A DNA stretch of 64,000 bases from Mesaphorura yosii (Eukaryota > Arthropoda > Collembola > Poduromorpha > Tullbergiidae), in NCBI GenBank assembly GCA_009869945.1, contig WIXG01000014.1, forward strand, positions 1 to 64,000, read 5' to 3'. This document shows, one piece after another, positions 10,991 to 23,833 of this stretch (position 1 is the first letter of the stretch; every line of letters starts with the position of its first letter). Made by a program: the position numbers and the translations under genes. Under the pieces are notes generated by a model, which worked only from the letters and a program-made list of their open reading frames with translations, ran no database searches and had not been told where the DNA came from.

Positions 10991-13900
10991 TTATTGTCTG
11001 TTACTGGAACTTGGAACGGGAGGCGTTTGTTTCACTTGAAGGATGATGGATCGCATGCGAGAAATGTCTTTTTGATGTTTGCTTCCTTTTGGGTTGAAGT
11101 CACATAGCTTGGCAATTCGCTCCCACTCGGTGCCAGGTTCCATCGGGTCCGTATCTGCTACCAACTCCTTCTCAGCACTCCTACGAAAAATAATAGCAAA
11201 ATTTATTAAAATTAGACCTTAAGTTGATGGAACATAAGAAGGTTTGACGGTTACACGACAAGATGTGAGGCATTCATTATGTACTTAATACTAGCACATC
11301 TCTCAGTGCTCATTGGTCATATAGTATATTACGACATTTAGGGTACGGCTGCATTTTACCACACAATGCAAATACATTCAGCGTCTCCTTGACTCTTGCC
11401 TGGAAACTTGATGGAAGTGGCAGTTTTTAATAAATACTACTGCTCACTATGATCGGAGAAGGGATTTGCCAAGATGGCAACTACGTGGGTCATTACCCAA
11501 TCTGACTCTAGGAAATTAAACGGCGAGTCAGTCGAGGTCGAGGAATTCGTATCAATATGTGACTGAAGATTAGAAAGGGAAAAAGCATGCTTACACAAAA
11601 TTTAATCTACACAAACGGTAACTAAATAGCACGACAACGACTAAAAGTTACAACACTCAATAGGATGCCAATCCATACTAAGGAACCAACACATGGGTTT
11701 ATCCCCAATATTACTAGCTCTAGCTCAGGCTCATGTTTCTTACTTGGAAGCTTCCCTGTTTTCGAAGAGCATAGCATGGAATGTAATAGAAGCACAAAAA
11801 GATTAACTTGTGAATGATTATGCATTCAGTAATTCATTGCCAAGGAATCATAAATCAATTCAGTGAAGGGAACTCGGCTTTAAATTCCCGGGCACTGATT
11901 AGATATTCGCAAGTGCGAAATTCGTTGTTTATGCCAAAGAAGGCAAGAGTAAAAGCTATGAATTTCGACTAAGAAAACTATTCACAGGCTGCGTTCGCGT
12001 CGCAGGTCAATAGTGCGACTGTCCATATTACCTGTTTGCATTTCTGTTTTTTGCGACTTGATCCTCATGCGTTCTGTACCATTCTTCTAGCTCCTTTCGA
12101 GCAGCTTCTCTCATCTCCTTCTTTTTCTTCTCCTCCTCTTCATCTGAACAAAATAGTGTAATTATTATTAAGGAGTGCTTCAAAGTCATAGTATAATTTT
12201 TAGTTGCCACAAAACCGCAATTAAGCCTTGCATGCTTACCCTTCTTTTCTAATCTTTTCTTCTGTTCTTCCCGCCAGCGTTTGATCTTTTCGGGTTCTTC
12301 TCTTGGAATATCCACAAACGAGATTGGAGTTGGATTCGGGGAAGCCGAATCTGAAAAAGAAAGGCATAGTTAAGAATTTGAATGAAAGAATTAGAACGCG
12401 AGTGGTTTCCCTTTCCATTGATCATACTTTCATTAGACTTTCGCAGCCCACAGGGAAATATTCTCCCAGCTAGTTCTGGAAAAAAATTCGATTTCCCTGT
12501 TCGTGCTCGAGCCGACGGTGCTACCACTGCACCGCAGTTCCACGTTCTTGAGCTCTGTCTGAGTTACCTGTCCTTATTCGAGTCTCACTGTGTTAATACC
12601 GCTCACGCTGCATCAGGTTACATACTGAATATCACAGTATCAGATAAAGGAATGATCGTAGCTGACAGCGAAGAGACGCTTGAGCAGGAAATGACGACAG
12701 AATTAATTAAACTCAGCTCTGCATTGAGCATTGTCCTTAGCTGCTTCACGTAAATTAGCAACGGACAATAGGGTGAAGTATTCTGTAGTGAATTGGAGTA
12801 TTGACTTGCATTATCATAATAGCTAACTGTATGTCAGCTTCACCGTGTGCGATAGAAGTTTTTACTCGAATAGAGTGGAGTTTTCACAATGGAGCGAGTC
12901 ATAAATGTTGAAAAAATCTTAAATAAAATGAAAATTTCTCATACAAAAGCAAATTAAAGAGACAAAAGCGAAAAATGCCAGTTCTGTTGAAGGGATCGAT
13001 TTAAACAAGGAATAATTAGGAACTGCCAGCTTTGCAGCAAAATGAAGGTGCAGCACTTAATCCACATTCCGTATATCAAAAAGCACTTGACGAGAGCTTG
13101 ATCTAATATTACACTACGAGTTAGTAAAATAGAAAGATCCATTCGCAAAACCAGAGGTTCTCGGCTGTACAAAATTAATGTTTCAAAAGTATTTCCAATC
13201 ATGCAGCTGGTTGGATCGTAATTTAACAGGGACTGAGGGAGTTCTGTTATGGAAGGAAAACCGCCCACAAGAATATGTAGGCTTGAACAAATTCTACATT
13301 GGTAACTCGATATTTATTAATCGTATTACCAGTTTATATCACTACATTGCAAACGATATGGTTAAGTTATAACGAGGTTAATTACCATTGTCCAATCCAT
13401 TCACGTCTCCATTTGTAGTTTCATTCTGGACGCTATTCTCAAACGATGCATGATTGACCATCTCGAATCCAGAATCGTTCTCAAAGTCGCCAGCGGTAAA
13501 ACCTTCTACAGGCACACGCCCACACCCACACAAAATTGGACAAATAAAATAAAATCAGTATACAAAGGAAAACAATGAAATCATATTAAACTCATTAAGT
13601 TAAACTCGGTTAAGAACATGAACGCTTTTAAAACTTGATAGATTAGGCCGGGGAAATGTGTGTAGTTTAACTGCCGGAACCTTCAATATATTTGCAAGTA
13701 ATATTTCGTAAATAAATAAAGAATAGCTTAGGCGCGATTTAGCATTCAAGGCACTGCACTGGCATCTTGCATCATAGCTTTAGCAAAACATCAAAATGGT
13801 CATACAAAAGCAAAGAATGAAAAGCCTAGCGCTTATATCCATTTATGACTCAAGATTTGAACGTTTTAAGTTGATGAGTAAGTTGAAAATTTTTACGTTT

Positions 13901-14130
13901 AGCTTACTTCTACTGTAATGAAATTAGTCAATTCGACAAATAACCTATCGAGAATGTAACGATAATAATGGCATGAACGAACCTGGAATACCATTAGTTA
14001 TGACAGGTTTGATATCATCCTCGAGTCCGGCCAAATTATTTTGTTCTCGTGCGAGGAAATCGGCGACAGGATCTGCATCGTCTGAGTTGTGATTCTCTTC
14101 TCCTCTGAATGCGTCGTTAAATCCGTCCAT
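10991..14130 (-). CDS. Clc: clathrin light chain
   Basis: Five exons: 14130-13983, 13502-13386, 12350-12240, 12143-12032 and 11180-10991, phases 1, 1, 1 and 2, 225 residues. The protein binds the clathrin heavy-chain hub and regulates coat assembly on endocytic and Golgi vesicles. Conserved parts seen are the N-terminal DPVADFLAREQ followed by an acidic stretch, the charged helical heavy-chain-binding region (EPEKIKRWREEQKKRLEKK, then an acidic/basic run and ELEEWY), and the C-terminal WERIAKLCDFNPK and DISRMRSIILQVKQ blocks. Length is typical. The intron at 12351-13385 is about 1 kb, the longest in this gene, and could hide an alternative exon, though none is evident. A splice acceptor sits four bases before the ATG, and a good donor (GTAAGT at 14365-14370) marks a 5' UTR exon above 14371. 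It is head to head with CCT2. Confidence 0.95.
13503..13508 (-). other. NAGNAG tandem splice acceptor in clathrin light chain
   Basis: On the minus strand the acceptor before the second coding exon reads TAGAAG. Using the first AG adds three bases; both choices keep phase 1, so the products would differ by one residue (IPEGF versus IPGGF). Confidence 0.6.
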
Positions 14131-15160
14131 ATTTCTGAATTTTACGGGAAGAAAGTAGAGCTGCTGCGGTTGATTAAGTGTAGTTATATGGTAATCGCTT
14201 CAGCAAATATTATCTTAATCTGTAAAACAGAACCAGAAAATTGGTGTTACCAACTTACTGATTCCGTGATGGAAGATTAACAATTGGATAATCAGATCCA
14301 TAGTTAATGGTAACATGTCAAATGTAACGTATTAGGTGTCATACTCACACGCTGAAGTGTGGAAACTTACCGGAAGGATTGTCAGTATGTGGAGATTAAA
14401 ATTCAGTACTGGAGCTGCGCTTCCTGCCTTCAAGCAAATAGAACTGTCCTGATCTTCTGAATCACTAGTTGTTCGGCTAGTTGCTTAAATATTTTAGTTG
14501 ATTTAACGATTGACGGCGTTCACTTTAAGATAGGCGAAATGCAATGTTCACACTTCACAATACCTCCTTTACTCTGATGCTGCTAACCGTTCTTAATTTA
14601 ACTGAATCACCTCCTGCCTGCATATTTTATGTCAACGTCATCTAATCCATCTGTCTAGTACGAATTTCATTTAGGCAATGCAATGGAATTATACGTGCAA
14701 AGCAGGAGGAGGACGTCGAACGCTATGCAGTAGGCTGTGCTTTTTGTTGTACCTGGTGAACTGTACGCAGCGACAGCCGAACTGTAGGGCGTTTTACACG
14801 CAAATTCACTTGTTACGAGACGACTTTCAGACCCGAATAATAGATGGACTCGGCCCGTGTCGTCTCTGATGTGCTCGTACTACAGAAACATAGAACAGTT
14901 GAGAAGATTCTTTTTGTGGGGAAATTTTAAATCGTGAATCTGTAAACTTCTCGTCTCGAGCGGTGTGCGAGCGTGAGTGGGCAGTCTTTGTGTGAAGAGT
15001 GGAGTCGGTCGAAATAAGTAATTGGGAGTCAAAAGTAACGTGTTTGCGAGTAATTAAACTCTGTCAAGTCCTGTTTGGAGGTTTGCGAAAGTACATTCGT
15101 CAGAAGTATATTCATCATCTTCCCTTTCCTACATCACGTTCAATAAAACGTCGATAAATC
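14131..15160. promoter_or_regulatory. divergent promoter region of clathrin light chain and CCT2
   Basis: About 1 kb between two head-to-head start codons. It includes the 5' UTR intron of clathrin light chain (roughly 14135-14370) and the 5' UTR of CCT2 up to 15160. No TATA box stands out and no other coding exon is seen. Confidence 0.45.
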
Positions 15161-17408
15161 ATGGTAAGAAATCATTTCATCAGTCAATGTGAACGAAACA
15201 TTGTTAATGAGTTCATGACATTGTTCATGATCCAGGTTTCCTTGAACCCCGTTCGAATTCTCAGCCACCAAGCCGATGAAGAGAAGGCAGAAATTGCCAG
15301 ATTAAGCAGCTTCATAGGTGCTGTTGCTGTCGGTGATCTTGTCAAGTCCACCCTGGGACCAAAGGGGATGGATAAAATACTGGTGGGAATGGGTCGTCAG
15401 GAAGGAAAGGTGAGTCGAATATTAGAAATGTAGCGTAGCCGAAACTCATAATCTCACCTTATAACAGATTGAGGTTACCAACGATGGAGCAACGATTCTG
15501 CGATCAATTGGCGTCGATAACCCTGCAGCAAAGATATTGGTAGACATTTCTAAAACTCAGGATGAGGAAGTTGGCGACGGGACAACCTCGGTTACAGTCT
15601 TGGCAGCTGAAATACTTAGGGAGGGTGAGAAGCTAATTGAGAAAAAGATTCATCCGCAAACAATTATAACTGGATGGCGCTTGGCTGCGAAGGAAGCTCT
15701 TGTAGTACTGGAAGCTGCTGCAGTTGATAACAGGTACACGCGTATATGTTTAATATGGCAATGTGTCGTGAAAAAAGGTGTATACGACTAATATATTTCC
15801 AAATATTTCAGTGCAAATGTCGATAAGTTTCGTGAAGACCTGCTTAATATTGCTCGAACAACACTGAGTTCTAAGATCCTGGCTCAGCATAAGGAACTCT
15901 TTGCGAAATTAGCAGTGGATGCAGTCATGCGCTTGAAGGGTTCTGGAAACCTAGATGCGATTCAAGTCATGACCAAAGTTGGTGGGACTTTAGTGGATTC
16001 ATTTTTGGATGAAGGCTTCCTACTCGATAAAAAGGTTGGAGTTAATCAGCCCAAGAGAATTGAGAATGCTCGTATTTTGGTTGCCAACACGCCGATGGAT
16101 ACTGACAAGATCAAGATCTTTGGTTCAAGGGTTAAAGTTGATTCAACTGCTAAAGTGGCTGAAATCGAGCTGGCGGAGAAACAGAAGATGAAAGAGAAAG
16201 TTGACAAGATCCTCAAGCACAACATAAACGTCTTCATTAACAGGCACGTTCAAGACTGCTTGCCCATATGTTTGTATTTCCAAGTAATAAGACGACCGTT
16301 GTTTTACTTCCTCTTGCAGGCAATTGATTTACAACTACCCTGAACAACTATTTGCTGATGCTGGTGTAATGGCTATTGAACACGCCGATTTCGATGGAAT
16401 CGAAAGACTTGCGTTAGTCACAGGTGGCGAAATTATTTCAACGTTTGATACACCTCAAGGAGTAAAACTCGGCCGTTGTGACCTCATTCAAGAGGTTCGA
16501 AGCACCATTAATTATTACCAATCATTATTATAATAGTGTACATTGGTATTTGAGGAGCCGAATTTTATAATTTACTTATAGGTCATGATTGGCGAAGACA
16601 AACTGATTAAATTCAGTGGTGTGGCAGTTGGGGAGGCATGCACCATTGTAATTCGAGGAGCTACTTCTCAAATTGTTGATGAAGCAAAACGTTCCCTTCA
16701 TGATGCTTTATGTGTGTTGGCTGCAACCGTGAAAGAAACTCGCACTGTACTCGGTGGAGGTTAGCGAACGCAAATTTATATTATGTGTCAGCCAAGTCTG
16801 CCCTTCTGCCTTAAGTTCACGTGTGACACTAATGTAATTTGTGTGTGACTTCTCAGGTTGCAGTGAAACACTGATGGCCACCGCTGTATTCCGCTTGGCG
16901 GCAGAAACGCCTGGAAAGGAAGCTTCAGCAATTGAATCATTTGGCCGAGCTTTGCTTGTGAGAACATATTTTCGCGACTACTTCGATTTTGTTGTATATA
17001 TACTTTTATACTTCACGTGCACTACAACCGAATGTCTTTAATATTTAGACTCTTCCAACCTGTATTGCTGATAATGCCGGTTATGATTCGGCAGACCTAG
17101 TTAGCCAACTTCGTGCAAAGCATACAAAGGGGGAAACTACTTACGGATTAGGTATGTGAAACCAAAACATTCCTTTATCCTTCAGAGGTAAATAGATGTG
17201 GAAAAAATTGAAATTAATATGGAAACTGTTCACAGACATGGAAGCTGGAAAAATCGCATGCATGCGGCAATTGGGAATTACTGAATCTTTGGCAGTTAAG
17301 CGTCGTGTGGTATTTGCAGCGGCTGAAGCTGCCGAGATGATCATGAGAGTTGACGATATCATCAAGGCAGCTCCACGTCAACGACAGCCCGACAGAAGTC
17401 GGTGTTAA
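15161..17408 (+). CDS. CCT2: T-complex protein 1 subunit beta (CCT2)
   Basis: Nine exons: 15161-15163, 15236-15409, 15468-15733, 15812-16243, 16320-16494, 16582-16759, 16857-16957, 17049-17151 and 17236-17408, giving 534 residues, against 535 in human. CCT2 is one of eight subunits of the TRiC/CCT chaperonin ring, which folds actin, tubulin and other cytosolic proteins using ATP. Seen are the nucleotide-binding blocks [15 protein letters not shown] and [13 protein letters not shown] (GDGTT at residues 95-99), the beta-type words NPAAKILVD and [13 protein letters not shown], and the C-terminal equatorial [14 protein letters not shown]. The first coding exon holds only the ATG. The intron at 16244-16319 begins GC rather than GT. 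Phases agree throughout. It is convergent with ARFGAP2/3 and head to head with clathrin light chain. Identification is very strong. Confidence 0.97.
16244..16319 (+). other. GC-AG intron in CCT2
   Basis: The exon ends AACAG and the intron begins GCACGT and ends CTTGCAG. Joining there restores [13 protein letters not shown], exactly as in CCT2 of other animals. No GT donor nearby gives this protein. Confidence 0.85.
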
Positions 17409-17537
17409 GCGTGTCCAACCAGTTTCCATTTGCACTGGCTGTAACACTTCATTGAAATTAACCTTTTCGTAACTGTTATTGCTGTCTTTTCACTGTTGCA
17501 TTTATAATACTTCATACGCTAAGCTTCAAGTAACCTC

Positions 17538-17543
17538 AATAAA
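17538..17543 (+). terminator. poly(A) signal AATAAA for CCT2
   Basis: The first AATAAA after the CCT2 stop, 130 bp downstream. Confidence 0.7.
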
Positions 17544-17586
17544 AGTATTCCCTGAATAATACACTGCAGTCTTTATCAAGAACGCA

Positions 17587-17592
17587 TTTATT
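17587..17592 (-). terminator. candidate poly(A) signal for ARFGAP2/3
   Basis: AATAAA on the minus strand about 640 bp past the ARFGAP2/3 stop. Cleavage here would place the two convergent transcript ends within a few tens of bases of each other. A second minus-strand TTTATT-type signal lies near 17630. Confidence 0.4.
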
Positions 17593-18229
17593 CAGAACTT
17601 TGAATTACATGGACAAGAGAAAGTAACAATTTATTCCGATGGTGGTGAAATCTCGAACTCTCTTTGGAGTATTACATAGGAATTTCGATACACCAGTTTG
17701 TAACTTGCTCTGAATGAACTTTTCTAATCCTTAAAAAATTATTTCAAAAAAATTTATAAAATATACTTCGGATGGGCTTCGATAACTTTGACTACAAGAA
17801 CTTCGGATAAGTGGCGACATAGTTTAATTCCTATGAAGCATTAAAAATCTTGGGCAACTAACATAAGATTCTCTTTCAAAAATAAATGTAAATTGGATGG
17901 TGACTTGAAATTTTTAAGAGCTAAATAATGGTGAGGCCGTGGGAGACAATTTTGTAGAAATCTCAACCTTGCTACTTGCAAATTCGCTCGTCAATAGCGG
18001 CATGTGTACAATATCACTTGTACGGATTAATTTAGAGTTCCGATCTTGATTGAAATATTCTAGGATTCTAACAGACTCAAATTGTAATCACGCTAATTTA
18101 TTATTCTAGTTCGGTACAAATGTTGTTGCGTGGGCATTACTTTTTTACAGTGCAAATTAAATAAATTATGTTAGCATAAAGAAAGGCATTTAGGTTCCAT
18201 TGGGATTCTTATGAAATGATTCAGTAGAT

Positions 18230-20629
<2,400 letters not shown>

Positions 20630-21756
20630 CTTGATCTTGATCGATTAAAAGGTATCGGTACTAAATGTGCTGGTTCAAAAATAGCTGTGTATTCAACCTG
20701 CAAATATCATCACAAATAATAAATTTTACAACCGATTAATAACTCTTCCTGTGGGGTGGACAATCCGACAGGTGTATAATGCCTTTATCCAATTAGCAGA
20801 TGATCAAGATAGACAGAGGAAAGCAACTCACCTTTTCTTCACACAAGATGTGGACAAAGTTAATATTAATATTGTCAATGATAACTGACACAATTTTGCA
20901 GATGTCGGCGTAAAGTTCTATTTCAGTAACACAGAAAATATTTTTGGAAAGAAAATCACAACTAGACTTTATGAAAAGAAACCAGATGATTTGAAATTGC
21001 ACACACAGGGAGACGAGCTTACGTGTTACTTTTCAATTTGGAGTTAAAGCTTAGTAAACAGAGTGCAAAGACTGAACAGAAATATGTTGACTCTCCGAGT
21101 TCAGTTAATTATGCTTGATTAGATGCAAATTCTGTCTGATGTCACCGTCCTCTGGCCGTATTGAATTCCAATGATTATAAGTTTCGAAGGGAAAGGAGAG
21201 TTATAAATTCAGCTCATATGATTGATTCAATCTGAGTCACACTACTAAAGCGTGTAGAATAGTACATGTTGTGCCGACCAGTACCAAACTCTACGTGGAC
21301 ACATCATCACATTTGAGCTTCTTTCGATTCGCTACAGAAACAGGCATTTCGCACCTCTCACCAAAGATGTCCGCAGTCAACGTCGTTAATCAAACAGCGC
21401 TCTTTGTTAATGCTGAATTACGGACTCATCCAGATGTTCATTAAATCTAAATCTAAAATCGCATTGATGAATGAAATAAATAGCACTACTACGACTAAAT
21501 TTGAACCTACGCACGGTACCACCTTTGAGTCAGGAGCTAACTGCACTTTCATTTCTGCTTCAGGCTTGACGCCCGACCCCAACAACAAACACCATAATCT
21601 TATGTTTGTCCGACCCACAGCAGGCCATTCAGAATTTTTCCCAAAAGAAGCCATGAATGAATAATGGAATCCGTAATTCTAGAGAACAGTGCAATGGTGT
21701 TTAATAAATATTATTCAGCATTTAAACAAGCAAGACTACAGGAAAGTAATATTAAA
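20630..21756. other. intergenic stretch with unresolved small reading frames
   Basis: The region lies upstream of ARFGAP2/3 and downstream of DRAM. Between 21370 and 21664 both strands carry reading frames with real ATGs (plus from 21410, minus from 21654), and a plus-strand AATAAA follows at about 21703. No homology is recognised and there is no splice evidence, so I do not call a gene. The rest holds the ARFGAP2/3 promoter and no further signal that I can see. Confidence 0.4.
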
Positions 21757-23346
21757 TTAGGCCCGAGTTTCGTTGTCGCTTTCGCCCTCATCATTTGGTT
21801 GTTGAACTTGCAGGAATTGCCTTGTCTGCCCTGAGTTGCCATTTGACGCTTCCTTGAGTCCAATAACATCTTCCGGAACGCGAACCTGAAATCCCAAAAT
21901 AATACAACCCGTAAGAACCGTGTGGTGGTGCATACCTAGATGAATAAATGTAACTTATGGAAATCGTTTTCATACTGAGTTAATATACACAATGTTTGGA
22001 AAACTGAACCCTAAAAGATGGCAGTGAAAAGTCATTCTAATTTCCAATTTTGTGTTCGGTAAAAGTATCCCTTTGCGATTGGCGACGTTAGAATATTGGT
22101 GTAGTTGAATTTTATTACATCAATTCTAACTTCTAAGGTAAAAAGTAACGTAATCATAAAGATTATGAAGCATGAAGTATAATCATGAAGGTATTGCACG
22201 GTAATTGTTCGGTGAGGTACATACATCGACTTCGTGGAGTCAGGAAATATGCTAAACTAAGCTATGCTCATGATAACGCCCCTACATGAGCTTTTACACA
22301 ACGAATTTAGGAAATTCAACCTTGGCTCCATGGAATTGAAGTCTTCTAAAATCCAGCATGAATGTGATTAGGTAAATGTCGAACAAAGCCGCCATGATCC
22401 ACTCAGACGTCACAGACACGACGTGAAGGGTCCATCCGCCATGATGCGGTTCCCACACCAAAAACTCGTCATTTCTCCCTGTTCAAGAAACTGCTTATTT
22501 CAGATACCTTTCATTATCATCAGGGTAGGTTAGTATTACCTTTGAACTGTTTTATGGAGAACGTGGCGGCTGTAAAACTCACGATGAATAAGAGGGCACA
22601 CGCAATTCCAATGAATAATCGTAGATATGCAATTCCTTTGTTCGCAAACAGTGAGACCATCCTGAACGTAAAGTAAGCCTGCACATAGATAAGAGAAACG
22701 TTGTATTGAGACCGTCATATCAAGTCATGATCATATTCCTCCGTCGCTGAGAAGACACAATGTCCCTTGACTTGCCTGGAAAATTAAGTAAATCGCACCA
22801 ATCTCGAACGCCATAAACGCCCCGAGGACGTGCATAACCAGGATGTTATTTTCTTGGAAGCATCCCACCACACTAACACCGAGGCAGGTGATGAAGCCCA
22901 AAATTCCTGCGGCGAAATTAACTTTGTTCAGCGAAGTGATATTTCGTGTCCTCAAGTACTCTTCAACTTGCTTGTGACGAATGAATACAATGCCTCCCAC
23001 TATGCGACAAAAATAGGTTATAAAAAAGCAATTTAAGTTGGTCGTGTGCGGATCCCCCGAATATCAGACAGTAATTCTGACTTACATAAGACGGCGATGA
23101 TATTAAGTAGAATTCCGAAGATGCAACTTTCGGGTGAAACGGTTCCAGTATCCGAAATGTATGCAAAGAACGGTTTTATGTGCTTCTTCGACAGAGCGAT
23201 AATAAATCTGCAAATGGCCAATTTCCGATCAAATTTGGCACTACCAGTTCAATTAAGCTGTGAGCTAAAAGTACTTACGTCGTAATGAAGGTGGCTGGAA
23301 ATAGAAGAAACACAATCAAAGGCAGAAATTGTAGCTTGCTTTCCAT
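21757..23346 (-). CDS. DNA-damage regulated autophagy modulator (DRAM) family protein
   Basis: Six exons: 23346-23279, 23207-23086, 22999-22776, 22678-22540, 22478-22321 and 21885-21757, giving 279 residues. DRAM/FRAG1/Sfk1-family proteins are multi-pass membrane proteins; DRAM1 and DRAM2 sit in lysosomes and promote autophagy. Visible segments are an N-terminal signal-anchor-like helix (LIVFLLFPATFI), the family motif PFFAYISDTG with PESCIFG just after it, and further hydrophobic helices (VNFAAGILGFITCLGVSVVG, LGAFMAFEIGAIYLIF, LFIGIACALLFIVSFTAA). The penultimate exon has the usual SEWIMAALFDIYLITFMLDF ending, followed by a hydrophilic, Gln/Glu-rich tail of about 43 residues. The third intron starts with GC. 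The 435-bp intron at 21886-22320 is longer than the others. DRAM versus another family branch is not resolved. Confidence 0.88.
22679..22775 (-). other. GC-AG intron in the DRAM-family gene
   Basis: On the minus strand the exon ends TTCCAG and the intron begins GCAAGT, the classic strong GC donor, ending TATGTGCAG. Phase 0 is kept and the helix continues properly on the other side. Confidence 0.75.
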
Positions 23347-23584
23347 TTTCTTTGATGAAGAAGTATGAATTCAATGAATAGAGATTTCTGAAAATTAACC
23401 CAACTAGAAAATGAGGTTTTGTCCCAACGAATGCGTCTCCAAATCTATCAATGTGCCCCGGCGGCTCTCAGAGGAGAGTTTGTTTGAGTTTGACCTTATT
23501 ACGAAAATGGAAATACGCGAAATATAATCTGTATGTTTACTCTATCAATAAATGAGTAAGATGAGTAGTATTTCTGAAAAGCTT

Positions 23585-23833
23585 TTAGCAATTTCCGAGC
23601 TTATCTTTGGTTGATTGATTTAACTTTTCGTCACAGTAGAATTGCACGAACGATTCAGTCAATATATCAATATTGACTTGAGTCTCCTTATGCAGGTATT
23701 TTCGCGTAAACTTGACGAATGAGACAGCGTCGACACCACATCCGCCTTTTATACAACTCATCCATTTGAACTTCATCTTTGGAAGCATAACGTTAAGCGT
23801 CTGTCCAGTTATGCAATTTGTATGACATTTACG
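23585..23833 (-). CDS. candidate terminal exon of a small cysteine-bearing protein
   Basis: An 82-residue open frame follows a good acceptor (TAATTAG) and ends in a stop. It has a CX3C pair near its start (RKCHTNC), a CX4C pair (CIKGGC), and two more cysteines near the C-terminus (FYC and GNC), six in all, suggesting disulphides and a secreted protein. A strong donor (GTAAGT near 23957) lies upstream in phase 0, but the exon before it soon runs into a stop, so I cannot complete the gene. No family is recognised; an odorant-binding-like or venom-like small protein is only a guess. Confidence 0.35.
   Translation of the reverse strand, partial: RKCHTNCITGQTLNVMLPKMKFKWMSCIKGGCGVDAVSFVKFTRKYLHKETQVNIDILTESFVQFYCDEKLNQSTKDKLGNC

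Larger units (their letters stand above)
17409..18229. other. 3' regions of convergent CCT2 and ARFGAP2/3
   Basis: No gene seen. The two transcripts end close to each other: the CCT2 poly(A) signal lies at 17538 and a minus-strand signal lies at 17587. Most of 17600-18229 is probably the 3' UTR of ARFGAP2/3. Confidence 0.55.
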
